Below, one piece after another: positions 1-6,382 of a stretch of 9,037 nucleotides of DNA. The notes beneath the pieces are model-generated. The model made no database searches, was not told the DNA's origin, and was given only the letters and a program-made list of their open reading frames with translations. The stretch's first letter is position 1; every line of letters begins with the position of its first letter. Source of the DNA: Candidatus Calidifonticultor daggyaiensis (GTDB taxonomy: Bacteria > Actinomycetota > Humimicrobiia > Humimicrobiales > Humimicrobiaceae); the NCBI GenBank assembly GCA_015661035.1, contig JACVJA010000040.1:1-9037 (forward strand). The letters run 5' to 3'. The position numbers and the translations under genes were made by a program.

Positions 1-1
1 T

Positions 2-46
2 TTGCTATTGAGAGATGCTAAGAGAAAGCTTAAAAGAAATAAATAA
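2..46 (+). CDS. possible 3' end of an upstream gene (partial)
   Basis: Reading from base 2, fourteen codons run to a TAA at 44-46 and give a basic tail ending KLKRNK. The other two + frames close earlier (TGA at 8-10, TAA at 19-21), so this is the only frame that could carry a C-terminus across the left edge for any length. A lysine/arginine-rich tail suits a real protein end, but 14 codons is too little to identify a family, and chance is a fair alternative. Confidence 0.22.
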   Translation: MLLRDAKRKLKRNK

Positions 47-124
47 GGATTAAAAGCAAGCAATATTACTATAAAGATATTAATAGGAAACCTAAATAAG
101 CAAAAAAACTTGAAGAATTATAGA

Positions 125-130
125 TATAAT
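125..130 (+). promoter_or_regulatory. candidate -10 element for the thiamine operon
   Basis: A perfect TATAAT lies 20 bases before the thiD start codon. The matching -35 position (about 102-107) is only a run of A, and there is no TG extension, so the call rests on the -10 alone. TATAAT is easily found by chance in DNA this AT-rich. If real, the transcript would have a leader of only about 15 bases, leaving no room for a riboswitch. Confidence 0.3.
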
Positions 131-150
131 GTAAAAGATAGGGTGGGCAA

Positions 151-969
151 TTGAATTATAAAGCAAAAGCACTGACAATTGCAGGTTCAGATTCAGGAGG
201 GGGTGCTGGAATACAGGCAGATTTAAAAACTTTCCAAGCATTTAATGTTTTTGGAATGTCTGTTATTACCTCTGTTACTGCTCAAAATACTCTAGGCGTA
301 AGATCAATTTATGATATAGATTCAAGGGTTGTGGGAGATCAGATTGAGATGGTTGTTGAAGATATTGGTGTTGATGCTATAAAAATTGGGATGCTTTCAA
401 ATACAAATATTATTGAAACTGTAGTAGATAAAATAAAAAAATATGGTTTGAAAAAAATTGTAATAGACCCTGTTATGGTTTCAAAAAGTGGTGACTTACT
501 TCTAAGACAAGAGTCTGAAGATAGCTTAATAAAAAATCTTTTTCCACTTGCTTTACTTATAACTCCAAATTTATTTGAAGCAGAAAAGATTAGTAATTTT
601 AAAATATATGATATAGAAACTGCAAAAAAAGCTGCAAGAATAATTTATGAAAAAGGAAATACAAATGTTCTAATAAAGGGCGGGCATCTGACTGGAAAAG
701 AAGCTGTTGATATTTTTTATAACGGCAGCAGATATGAATATTTTAAAGCAGAAAAATTAGATATAAAAAATACACACGGAACTGGTTGCACTTATTCTGC
801 AGCAATTACTGCTTCAATTGCAAAAGGAATAGATTTATACAATTCTATTTATATTGCTAAAGATTATATTACAAGGGCAATAAGACATTCCCCAACAAAT
901 ATTGGGAAAGGAGCTGGTCCTTTATATCATAATATAAAACCATTAGAAATTAAGATTACAAAGCGATAG
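151..969 (+). CDS. thiD: hydroxymethylpyrimidine / phosphomethylpyrimidine kinase ThiD
   Basis: ThiD is a cytosolic ribokinase-fold enzyme that phosphorylates 4-amino-5-hydroxymethyl-2-methylpyrimidine (HMP) to HMP-P and then HMP-PP, the pyrimidine donor for thiamine. The N-terminus has the family signature [18 protein letters not shown] (residues 11-28), followed by TAQNT at 43-47, DPVM at 106-109, TPN at 138-140, KGGH at 176-179 and the catalytic anion-hole motif HGTGC at 209-213 with Cys213. The 272 residues match the single-domain family length, with no fused ThiE or TenA domain. The start is TTG; the signature begins 10 residues in, and GGGTGGG at 141-147 may serve as a weak ribosome site. 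It is the first gene of a cluster with tenA, surE-like, thiM and thiE. It could also act in pyridoxal salvage, but the neighbours favour thiamine. Confidence 0.97.
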   Translation: MNYKAKALTIAGSDSGGGAGIQADLKTFQAFNVFGMSVITSVTAQNTLGVRSIYDIDSRVVGDQIEMVVEDIGVDAIKIGMLSNTNIIETVVDKIKKYGLKKIVIDPVMVSKSGDLLLRQESEDSLIKNLFPLALLITPNLFEAEKISNFKIYDIETAKKAARIIYEKGNTNVLIKGGHLTGKEAVDIFYNGSRYEYFKAEKLDIKNTHGTGCTYSAAITASIAKGIDLYNSIYIAKDYITRAIRHSPTNIGKGAGPLYHNIKPLEIKITKR

Positions 970-975
970 TTTATT

Positions 976-1021
976 TCAGTCTGCTGGAAAACCACTAAAA
1001 TTCAGTTTGGGTTTTCACTGA
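976..1021 (+). other. imperfect stem-loop between thiD and tenA
   Basis: GAAAACC (987-993) pairs exactly with GGTTTTC (1010-1016), and TCAGT (976-980) pairs exactly with ACTGA (1017-1021). A six-base bulge (981-986) lies on the left side. Inside the loop, ACT (994-996) can pair with AGT (1004-1006). No T-run follows directly, so it does not look like a standard intrinsic terminator. It could be an RNA processing, stability or partial-termination element within the operon. It lacks the conserved bases of the TPP riboswitch. Confidence 0.45.
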
Positions 1022-1075
1022 TTATAAAAATAAATATTAAATAGTTTAATTTAGAATTATTTTTATATCAAGCTT

Positions 1076-1735
1076 ATGGAAGTAACAGAAAAATTAAGAG
1101 AAGACACTAAAGATATATGGGATAAAATTGCAAATCACCCTTTTATAATAGAGCTTTGCAGTGGATCTCTACCAGATTATAAATTTAAATTTTATTTATT
1201 ACATGATTACAATTATTTAGTTTCTGCTATAAAAAATTTTAACTTAATAACTTTAAAGACCAAATCAATTGAAGATTTAATAGAAATCATACACATTGGC
1301 TATATAGCAGCAGAAAGTGAGTATAAAAGTTATGTAAAGCTGCTCGACCAATATAATCTATCAATTAGTGATGCTGCAGCTGTAAAACCTATTTCTGTTG
1401 TTTCGTCATATTTAAAATTTTTATTTAATATAAGTAAGAAAAAGTCATTTCCTGAAGCACTTGTATCGATACTTCCTTGTTTTTGGTCTTATGGATATGC
1501 AGTTCAATGCAATAAAACGAGGATATCCATTAATAAAAATTTAGTTTATTGCAAGTGGGCTAATGAATATCTTTCAAGAAGTTATATTCATTTACTTGAA
1601 AGAATTAAAAACTTAGTAAATAAAGTTTCAGTGAATTTTCCATATACAAAGCTAAAAGAAATATTTATTAGATCAAGTAAATATGAATACTTATATTGGG
1701 ATGCTATGTATAATGTTAAAAATTATGAGTCTTAA
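1076..1735 (+). CDS. tenA: TenA family aminopyrimidine aminohydrolase / thiaminase II
   Basis: TenA is an all-helical cytosolic enzyme. It hydrolyses aminopyrimidine breakdown products of thiamine (such as aminomethyl-HMP) to HMP, and can split thiamine itself. Compared from memory with Bacillus subtilis TenA, the active-site residues are present: Asp44 and Tyr47 in HDYNYL, Tyr112, nucleophile Cys135 in LPCFWSYG with Tyr139 after it, and a C-terminal glutamate at 204 in SKYEYLYW. The 219 residues are close to the family's usual 220-235. ATG is the only usable start, because the frame closes upstream at a TAG (1052-1054). No Shine-Dalgarno sequence precedes it, unlike most genes here. It ends 10 bases before surE. 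HMP made here would feed ThiD. The sequence is fairly divergent, but the catalytic set argues for function. Confidence 0.92.
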   Translation: MEVTEKLREDTKDIWDKIANHPFIIELCSGSLPDYKFKFYLLHDYNYLVSAIKNFNLITLKTKSIEDLIEIIHIGYIAAESEYKSYVKLLDQYNLSISDAAAVKPISVVSSYLKFLFNISKKKSFPEALVSILPCFWSYGYAVQCNKTRISINKNLVYCKWANEYLSRSYIHLLERIKNLVNKVSVNFPYTKLKEIFIRSSKYEYLYWDAMYNVKNYES

Positions 1736-1736
1736 T

Positions 1737-1740
1737 GGGG
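1737..1740 (+). promoter_or_regulatory. ribosome binding site fixing the surE-like start
   Basis: GGGG(A) directly after the tenA stop codon lies five bases before ATG 1746. The protein from that ATG begins MKILITNDDG, exactly as SurE proteins begin. A longer reading from ATG 1683 would add 21 residues that overlap tenA and match nothing in the family, so 1746 is preferred. Confidence 0.6.
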
Positions 1741-1745
1741 ATTAT

Positions 1746-2519
1746 ATGAAAATATTGATTACTAATGATGATGGTATAAATGAAGAAGGAATTAAAAAAT
1801 TGGTAAAAATAATTTCGCAAACTAATGATGTTTATGTTGCTGCTCCTGAAAAAAAATTACATGGCATTGGCTCTGGGGTAACTTTTGATAGACCAATAAA
1901 AGTAGAAAGATGTCAGATGAATTTAGGTGAGATAGCAGCTTTTAAAATATATGGAACTCCAGCAGACTGTGTAATTTTATCAAAGGAATTTCTTGTAGGA
2001 AATTTTGATTTATTAATATCTGGAATAAACGATGAACCAAACATTGGAGATGATGTAAGGTTTTCAGGTACTTTAGGAGCATGTATAGAGGCTGCTTTTT
2101 CGGGTATTAGCTCATTTGGTGTTTCGCTTGACTATAGTTATGATAAAGAAAAGAAAATGTTTGATACAGCGGCAGAATTTTCACATTGCTTTGTAGAATT
2201 TTTAAAGAAAAATGGTATACCAGAAGGTGTTTTTTTAAATGTTAATGTACCTAATATTGAAATTAATAAAGTAAAGGGTGTAAAGTTTGTTCCATTGGGC
2301 AGGCGAAGGTATTTTGATAGAGTTCATAAAGTAAAAAACCCTTGCAATCAAGAACTTTATTGGATCTGGGGTAAAATAATTCCTCATCAAAATGATGATA
2401 TTATAGGGTTAGTTCTTAAAAAAAATTATATTTCTATTACGCCCTTGCTTGCTGATAATACTTCTTATGATTTTTTAAAGGAGATGATTAGTAAATGGAA
2501 AATAGTATTTCCGAATTAG
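1746..2519 (+). CDS. surE: SurE family 5'/3'-nucleotidase-like phosphatase, divergent active site
   Basis: SurE proteins are cytosolic metal-dependent phosphatases acting on nucleoside monophosphates and some other phosphate esters. From ATG 1746 the 257 residues are full length. NDDG (7-10) supplies metal ligands Asp8 and Asp9, SGIN (92-95) supplies Asn95, and PNIGDDVRFSGT (98-109), LNVNVP, LYW and SITPLLAD follow the family order. Two positions differ from the usual pattern: the serine ligand of the RSGxS motif aligns with His39 (KLHGIGSGVT), and the glycine after Asn95 (NxGPN) is Glu97. The gene starts 10 bases after tenA and overlaps thiM by 25 bases, so it is almost certainly co-transcribed with, and probably translationally coupled to, thiamine genes. 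A role on a thiamine phosphate, such as thiamine monophosphate, is my inference. Ordinary nucleotidase housekeeping is the alternative. Confidence 0.93.
   Translation: MKILITNDDGINEEGIKKLVKIISQTNDVYVAAPEKKLHGIGSGVTFDRPIKVERCQMNLGEIAAFKIYGTPADCVILSKEFLVGNFDLLISGINDEPNIGDDVRFSGTLGACIEAAFSGISSFGVSLDYSYDKEKKMFDTAAEFSHCFVEFLKKNGIPEGVFLNVNVPNIEINKVKGVKFVPLGRRRYFDRVHKVKNPCNQELYWIWGKIIPHQNDDIIGLVLKKNYISITPLLADNTSYDFLKEMISKWKIVFPN
2477..2483 (+). promoter_or_regulatory. strong Shine-Dalgarno sequence inside surE serving thiM
   Basis: AAAGGAG, continuing as ATGAT, is a long match to the 16S rRNA anti-Shine-Dalgarno. It lies inside the last codons of the surE-like gene, 11 bases before ATG 2495. It supports the overlapping thiM start and translational coupling between the two genes. 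Confidence 0.75.
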
Positions 2520-3319
2520 TAGAAAAAGCAGCAGATAGTTGGGATAAGATTAAGGAAGTAAGACCATTAGTTCATCATATTACTAATTTTGTTGCAATGT
2601 CAGAACAAGCTCATGTTACACTTTCAATAGGTGCAAGTCCTGTAATGGCGCAAGATGCAGAAGAATCAGCTCAAATGTGCAGTAACGCTGATGCATTGTT
2701 GCTTAATATTGGAACTCCTTCAGCAGAACAGTTAAAAGCAATGCTTTTAGCACAAGATGCTGCAATTAAAAAAGGAATTCCTATTCTTTTGGATCCTGTT
2801 GGGTATGGTGCAACTGAATTTAGAAATAAGGTAGTAAATGAAATTCTAAAAAATAATCCAGTATCTGTAATTAAAGGAAATTATGGAGAAATTGCAGCTA
2901 TTGCAGGTATAAAGGGGGCAATAAAAGGAGTAGATTCTGTAGGTACTAAAAATATAAAATCAAATTTTAATGATATTTTAAAATCATTATCTAATAAATA
3001 CAAAGCAATAATAATAGCTACAGGGGAAAAGGATTTAATTACTGATTATAATAGAAGTTTAAGTGTTAAGGGGGGCAATTATCTTTTAACATATATAACA
3101 GGTTCAGGCTGCTGGTTAGGCTCTATAATTGCTTCAGTGCTTGCTTTAGGTGGAGATTTATTTGTAGGTTGTATAGCTGGAATGATGGCTTTGAAATTGG
3201 CTTCAGAAAATGTTAAAGCTAAAAATATTGGTTCATTTAGAACAGAAATTTTTAACCAATTATTCATTCTAAAGGGAGATGATATTGCTAAAAGAGGTGA
3301 TATGTTATCGTGGATTTAA
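2495..3319 (+). CDS. thiM: hydroxyethylthiazole kinase ThiM
   Basis: ThiM phosphorylates 4-methyl-5-(2-hydroxyethyl)thiazole with ATP to give the thiazole phosphate that ThiE uses, which is the salvage route for the thiazole half of thiamine. The ribokinase-like fold is marked by VHHITNFVAM (26-35), SIGASPVMA (44-52), LDPVGYG (99-105), IKGNYGEI (126-133), ATGEKD (175-180) and the anion hole GSGC with catalytic Cys206. The usual motif there is GTGC, so Thr is replaced by Ser at 204. The segment after ITN reads VAMSEQAH rather than the common VxMNxxAN. At 274 residues it is of normal length. It overlaps the surE-like gene by 25 bases and thiE by 10. Its presence beside tenA shows the cell can rebuild thiamine from both salvaged halves. 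Confidence 0.96.
   Translation: MENSISELVEKAADSWDKIKEVRPLVHHITNFVAMSEQAHVTLSIGASPVMAQDAEESAQMCSNADALLLNIGTPSAEQLKAMLLAQDAAIKKGIPILLDPVGYGATEFRNKVVNEILKNNPVSVIKGNYGEIAAIAGIKGAIKGVDSVGTKNIKSNFNDILKSLSNKYKAIIIATGEKDLITDYNRSLSVKGGNYLLTYITGSGCWLGSIIASVLALGGDLFVGCIAGMMALKLASENVKAKNIGSFRTEIFNQLFILKGDDIAKRGDMLSWI
3294..3301 (+). promoter_or_regulatory. Shine-Dalgarno sequence deciding the GTG start of thiE
   Basis: GAGGTGAT lies inside the end of thiM, eight bases before the GTG at 3310. The ATG at 3302 is in the thiM frame, so it cannot start thiE. GTG 3310 gives the normal ThiE N-terminus with LYVITD at residues 5-10. Confidence 0.75.
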
Positions 3320-3951
3320 CACTTTATGTGATAACTGACGAGAAAATTGGACTTGGAAGGAGTCATTTAGAACTTGCAGAATATGCTTTAAAGGGTGGTG
3401 CTACAGCAATTCAATTAAGAGACAAACAAAAGAGTGGCAAAGAACTTTATTATATTGGTGTAAAAATGAAGAAATTAACAAAAAAATATAATGCACTATT
3501 TATTGTTAATGATAGATTGGATATTGCTTTAGCTATTGAAGCAGATGGAATACATCTAGGGCAGGATGACCTTCCTATAGAAACTATTAAAAGGATTATA
3601 AATAGGAGAATATTAATAGGAGTATCTGTATCAAATATATTAGAGGCAAAAGCTGCAATAAAATATGGTGCGGATTACTTAAGTGTTCAAAGTATTTTTC
3701 CTACATCAAGCAAGGATAATATTGGGGTTGTAGGGTTGGAAGTGTTAAAAGAAATTAAAAAAATAAGTAAAATACCTGTTATTGCTATAGGTGGTATTAA
3801 TATTGACAATGTTAGCAGTGTAATTAATTCAGGAGCTGATGGTGTTGCAGTTATTTCAGCAGTGGTAGGTCAGTTAAATGTTATGGAGGCTACTACAAGA
3901 TTAAAAGCAGAAATTATAAAGGCACGAAATTATTCAAATCTATTAAGTTAG
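3310..3951 (+). CDS. thiE: thiamine-phosphate synthase ThiE
   Basis: ThiE is a TIM-barrel enzyme that condenses HMP-PP with thiazole phosphate, releasing pyrophosphate, to make thiamine monophosphate. The expected motifs occur in order: QLRDK (35-39) and NDR (67-69) for pyrophosphate and metal, GIHLGQDD (80-87), FPTSSKDN (130-137) with Lys135, AIGGI (159-163) and the phosphate-binding GADGVAVIS (175-183). One local difference is YLSVQS (123-128), where many family members have a GVGP-like turn. The 213 residues are typical. The gene overlaps thiM by 10 bases and is the last of the operon. Its product would need ThiL, or a phosphatase plus a pyrophosphokinase, to become thiamine pyrophosphate. 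Neither ThiL nor a pyrophosphokinase is in the window. Confidence 0.97.
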   Translation: MDLTLYVITDEKIGLGRSHLELAEYALKGGATAIQLRDKQKSGKELYYIGVKMKKLTKKYNALFIVNDRLDIALAIEADGIHLGQDDLPIETIKRIINRRILIGVSVSNILEAKAAIKYGADYLSVQSIFPTSSKDNIGVVGLEVLKEIKKISKIPVIAIGGINIDNVSSVINSGADGVAVISAVVGQLNVMEATTRLKAEIIKARNYSNLLS

Positions 3952-4536
3952 AAAAATTAAATATTTTTTGCTAGTAATTGCCCAAAAAATAACTAAAATT
4001 CTATAGTTTCTAGTAATAAAAATTTAAAGAAGATAAATTAAAAAAAATTACTTGTCTTTAACCTTTATTTTTCTTAATGTTTCTTATCCTATAGCTTTGA
4101 TTATCTATATGAATAATAACACAATAATGAAAAATTATTTTAATTATTGCTGCAGCTAGTAAATAATAAACAAATATATTTTCCTTAAGGATTTAAAATT
4201 TTTTGTTATTAGCAATAATAACTTAATCTCTTTTTTACATCTTTTTATATTACTTTAAAATAAATTACCTTTTTAAGAATATGCTTACAATCTTTTTATG
4301 TCCAAGATTGACTAAAATTAATAAATTATGACTTAGGTAGTAGTTTAATTTGGTATAGCAGCTGTTATTTTTAGGTTTTAATTTTACTTGCAATTTTTTA
4401 TTATTTTTACCCTTTAATTTTTGCTATTTACAAATTTACTATAGTTTTATTATATTATTAATTAAAAAACAATTAAGAAAATTACTTTAAAAAATTTCAT
4501 TAAAATTTAAAATTATAAAACAAATTAAATGTCAAA
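3952..4536 (+). other. 585-bp AT-rich non-coding interval
   Basis: No reading frame of convincing length or protein-like composition exists on either strand between thiE and the glycosyltransferase. The stretch contains AT-only hairpins (for example AATAAT/ATTATT at 4123-4139), the stem-loop listed at 4205-4222, a short direct repeat of CTAGTAAT near the thiE end, and many chance -10-like sequences. No -35/-10 pair stands out for the downstream gene. It may hold the operon terminator and the next promoter, or a decayed gene. Confidence 0.6.
4205..4237 (+). terminator. weak candidate terminator hairpin with a GCAA loop
   Basis: GTTATTA (4205-4211) pairs perfectly with TAATAAC (4216-4222) around a GCAA tetraloop of the stable GNRA type. 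A T-rich run starts about eight bases later (TCTCTTTTTT). The stem has one G-C pair and the T-run is not adjacent, so it is a poor intrinsic terminator. It lies about 250 bases after thiE. Confidence 0.25.
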
Positions 4537-5763
4537 ATGAGAAAAGAATTAAAGATCTTATATACAATAGAATGCTATCCTCCAATAGTATCAGGTTCAG
4601 GAATTTCAACTAAAAGAATTGCAACAGGACTTGCTGAAAGAAATCATACTGTTGCTGTAGCTTGCCCGGGCAAGAATTTTGGTCTTATAAAAAATATTGA
4701 AAATAATTTAACAGTTTTTAGGTTAAGTTCAATACCTGTATTGCTTTATAGAGATTATTACTTTTCTCCTTTTGCTAAAAAATATATGACTGAAATTTTT
4801 TCTGATTTTGAACCTGATATAGTTCATATTCAGGATCATTTTTTTATTTCCACTGCAGCATTTAATGAAGCTTTAAAGCATGATATACCAGTTATAGGCA
4901 CTAATCATTTTCATCCCGGAAATTTATTACCGCATTCAAAAATAAAAAAGGATTTGGTTTTATATAAAATATTGGAAAGAATGTTTTGGGACTCTTTTGT
5001 CAAAGTTTTTAATCAACTCAATCTGGTTACTGTTCCATCTAACTATGCAGCAGAAATCATAAAAAATGTTGGAATTAAAAAACCAAATATTTATGTTGTA
5101 TCAAACGGAATTAACTTAGATTTTTTTAACAACTCACAGGTTGGAAACTCTTCTAAAGAATATATCCAAAATAGATATAATATTAAAAAACAAAAAGTTA
5201 CTTTGATTTCAGTCTCAAGACTTGAAAAAGAAAAAAGAGTAGATATATTAATAAAAGCTTTAGCTTTAATAAAAGACGAAGCAGATTTTCAGTTTATTGT
5301 GGTTGGCTGTGGGAAAGAAAAAACAAATTTAGAATATTTAGCTAAATATTATTCTATTTCTGATAGAATAATATTTACAGGTCTTATATCAGATAATGAT
5401 GTAATAAATCTATATAAGATTAGTGATATCTTTTTAACAGCAAGTGAAATTGAGCTTCAGGGTATTTCAATAATGGAAGCAATGGCAAGCGGTCTTCCTG
5501 TTGTTGCATCCAGCTCAATGGCAATTCCAGAACTTGTTTTGGATGGTATCAATGGATATTTATTTGAACCTGGGAATATAAAAAAAGCTTCAGAAAAAAT
5601 ACTTTTATTAATAAAAAATGAAAATTTAAGAAGAGAATTTGGTAATAATAGCTGTAATATTATAAAAAAGCATGACTTTAATAAAACTTTAGATGAGTTT
5701 GAAAAAATATATTTTAATATTATATCTTTAACTAAAGAAAGGCAGCTGGCTTATAAAACTTAA
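4537..5763 (+). CDS. family GT4 glycosyltransferase
   Basis: This is a GT-B fold retaining glycosyltransferase that would move a sugar from a nucleotide-sugar donor to a lipid or envelope acceptor at the cytosolic face of the membrane. The N-terminal acceptor domain has GSGIST (20-25), DIVHIQDHF (94-102) and GTNHFHPGNL (121-130). The C-terminal donor domain has SVSRLEKEKRVD (225-236) with the usual Arg228 and Lys233, VVGCGKE (255-261), and the GT4 E-x7-E pair Glu306/Glu314 in ELQGISIMEAMASGLPVVAS. The 408 residues are typical, with no signal peptide or membrane segment. The NHFHPGNL segment recalls diacylglycerol glucosyltransferase relatives, but donor and acceptor cannot be set from sequence. 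No Shine-Dalgarno precedes the ATG. It stands alone between two AT-rich gaps. Confidence 0.94.
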   Translation: MRKELKILYTIECYPPIVSGSGISTKRIATGLAERNHTVAVACPGKNFGLIKNIENNLTVFRLSSIPVLLYRDYYFSPFAKKYMTEIFSDFEPDIVHIQDHFFISTAAFNEALKHDIPVIGTNHFHPGNLLPHSKIKKDLVLYKILERMFWDSFVKVFNQLNLVTVPSNYAAEIIKNVGIKKPNIYVVSNGINLDFFNNSQVGNSSKEYIQNRYNIKKQKVTLISVSRLEKEKRVDILIKALALIKDEADFQFIVVGCGKEKTNLEYLAKYYSISDRIIFTGLISDNDVINLYKISDIFLTASEIELQGISIMEAMASGLPVVASSSMAIPELVLDGINGYLFEPGNIKKASEKILLLIKNENLRREFGNNSCNIIKKHDFNKTLDEFEKIYFNIISLTKERQLAYKT

Positions 5764-5997
5764 AAATTTTGATGTAAAATTGGGTAAAAAATTTGATTAT
5801 TTAAAAATATTTATAAAATAATTTGCATAAAATATTTGACAGTAAAATTTATCTTTTATAGAATTCATTTTTATTGTAAAATATATCTTTGCTCTAAGTT
5901 ATAAAAAATCATTAATTTTCAAATTATTAGATTATTAGTTATTTTTTAAAATTATTATATTTTTTTATTTTTATAATTTTTTTTAATTAATTTCGGT
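5764..5997 (+). other. 234-bp spacer before tRNA-Met
   Basis: No gene is visible. The first half carries the promoter listed at 5836-5864. The second half is almost pure A/T with long T-runs and runs straight into the tRNA. No G/C-containing terminator hairpin for the glycosyltransferase gene is seen. Confidence 0.6.
5836..5864 (+). promoter_or_regulatory. near-consensus sigma70 promoter for tRNA-Met
   Basis: A perfect -35 TTGACA (5836-5841), a 17-base spacer and -10 TAGAAT (5859-5864, one mismatch from TATAAT) predict a start near 5871, about 127 bases before the tRNA. This is the best promoter in the window. Strong promoters are expected for stable RNA genes. Read-through from here could also reach tuf, as no clear terminator follows the tRNA. 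Confidence 0.68.
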
Positions 5998-6074
5998 GGC
6001 GGTGTAGCTCAGTTGGTCAGAGCACACGGTTCATACCCGTGATGTCATTGGTTCGAATCCAATCACCGCTACCA
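5998..6074 (+). tRNA. elongator tRNA-Met (anticodon CAT)
   Basis: All arms fold. The acceptor GGCGGTG (5998-6004) pairs with CACCGCT (6064-6070), with one G-T wobble at the first pair. The D stem is GCTC/GAGC around AGTTGGTCA, the anticodon stem is CACGG/CCGTG with loop TTCATAC (6030-6036), and the T stem is ATTGG/CCAAT with loop TTCGAAT. Discriminator A and CCA (6072-6074) are encoded. The anticodon CAT (6032-6034) reads AUG. An initiator tRNA would have an unpaired first base and three G-C pairs at the base of the anticodon stem; neither is present. The acceptor sequence matches the common Gram-positive elongator Met form rather than the lysidine-modified Ile tRNA that shares this anticodon. 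Confidence 0.96.
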
Positions 6075-6097
6075 AAAAATTATTTTAATTTCTTATT

Positions 6098-6136
6098 ATT
6101 TATACAGTATTTATGTGGTAATATTTATACAGTATT
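6098..6136 (+). repeat. 14-bp direct repeat, two exact copies, upstream of the tuf promoter
   Basis: ATTTATACAGTATT occurs at 6098-6111 and again at 6123-6136, a spacing of 25 bases. The core CAGTATT recurs at 6144-6150. A near-perfect inverted copy, AATGCTGTATAAA, lies at 6208-6220, just beyond the predicted transcription start. The layout around a promoter resembles protein binding sites, but no regulator is identified. Confidence 0.55.
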
Positions 6137-6183
6137 CTATATGCAGTATTTTATATAATTTATATAATGCTAATTATTTGTAG

Positions 6184-6192
6184 TGTTATAAT
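6184..6192 (+). promoter_or_regulatory. extended -10 promoter element for tuf
   Basis: TGTTATAAT is a perfect TGnTATAAT extended -10. The -35 position (about 6164-6169) is poor, which extended -10 promoters tolerate. The predicted start near 6199 lies between the direct and inverted copies of the repeat described at 6098-6136. Confidence 0.5.
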
Positions 6193-6340
6193 TTAAGGAA
6201 TTGTATAAATGCTGTATAAAAGCTTATTTAAAAAAATATTAATAAAGGTCTCAAAATTTTTATTTTATTTTAATTAAAGTTATAATTATTTTTTTAAAAA
6301 TTATTTACCTTTTAATATTTTTTAAAAATGAATTAAGTAT

Positions 6341-6382
6341 GTTTTAAAAAGTATTTACTAAGTTTTAAAAAGTATTTACTAA
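6341..6382 (+). repeat. perfect 21-bp tandem duplication before tuf
   Basis: Two identical, directly adjacent 21-base units (6341-6361 and 6362-6382), each beginning GTTTTAAAAAG and ending TATTTACTAA. The second copy ends one base before the AAAGGA ribosome site (6384-6389). A perfect array with no drift in AT-rich DNA suggests a recent slippage duplication or a selected element, and the copy number may vary between strains. Confidence 0.9.

Noticed and set aside
1683..1745. Longer start for the surE-like gene at ATG 1683
   Set aside because: It would add 21 residues before the canonical MKILITNDDG and overlap tenA. The ATG at 1746 has its own ribosome site.
3079..3267. 62-codon minus-strand open frame opposite thiM
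   Set aside because: Fully inside the conserved 3' half of thiM, with no ribosome site or recognisable motif.
4123..4149. AT-only hairpins as the thiamine operon terminator
   Set aside because: Stems contain essentially no G-C pairs and no clean T-run follows; such pairings arise by chance throughout these spacers.
4338..4390. tRNA-like stretch in the 585-bp gap, with a D-arm-like segment (TAGTTTAATTTGGTATAGC) and a T-arm-like segment (GGTTTTAATTT)
   Set aside because: The two segments are only about 13 bases apart, there is no room for an anticodon arm, and the stems do not pair. At best a decayed tRNA fragment, more likely chance.
6098..6136. Resemblance of TATACAG repeats to the E. coli LexA box half-site
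   Set aside because: Each copy is only half of the palindrome, LexA boxes of Gram-positive and most other bacteria differ from the E. coli form, and tuf is not an SOS gene.
6098..6382. CRISPR array
   Set aside because: The repeats are short, AT-only or nearly so, number only two or three, and are adjacent or irregularly spaced, with no cas genes nearby.
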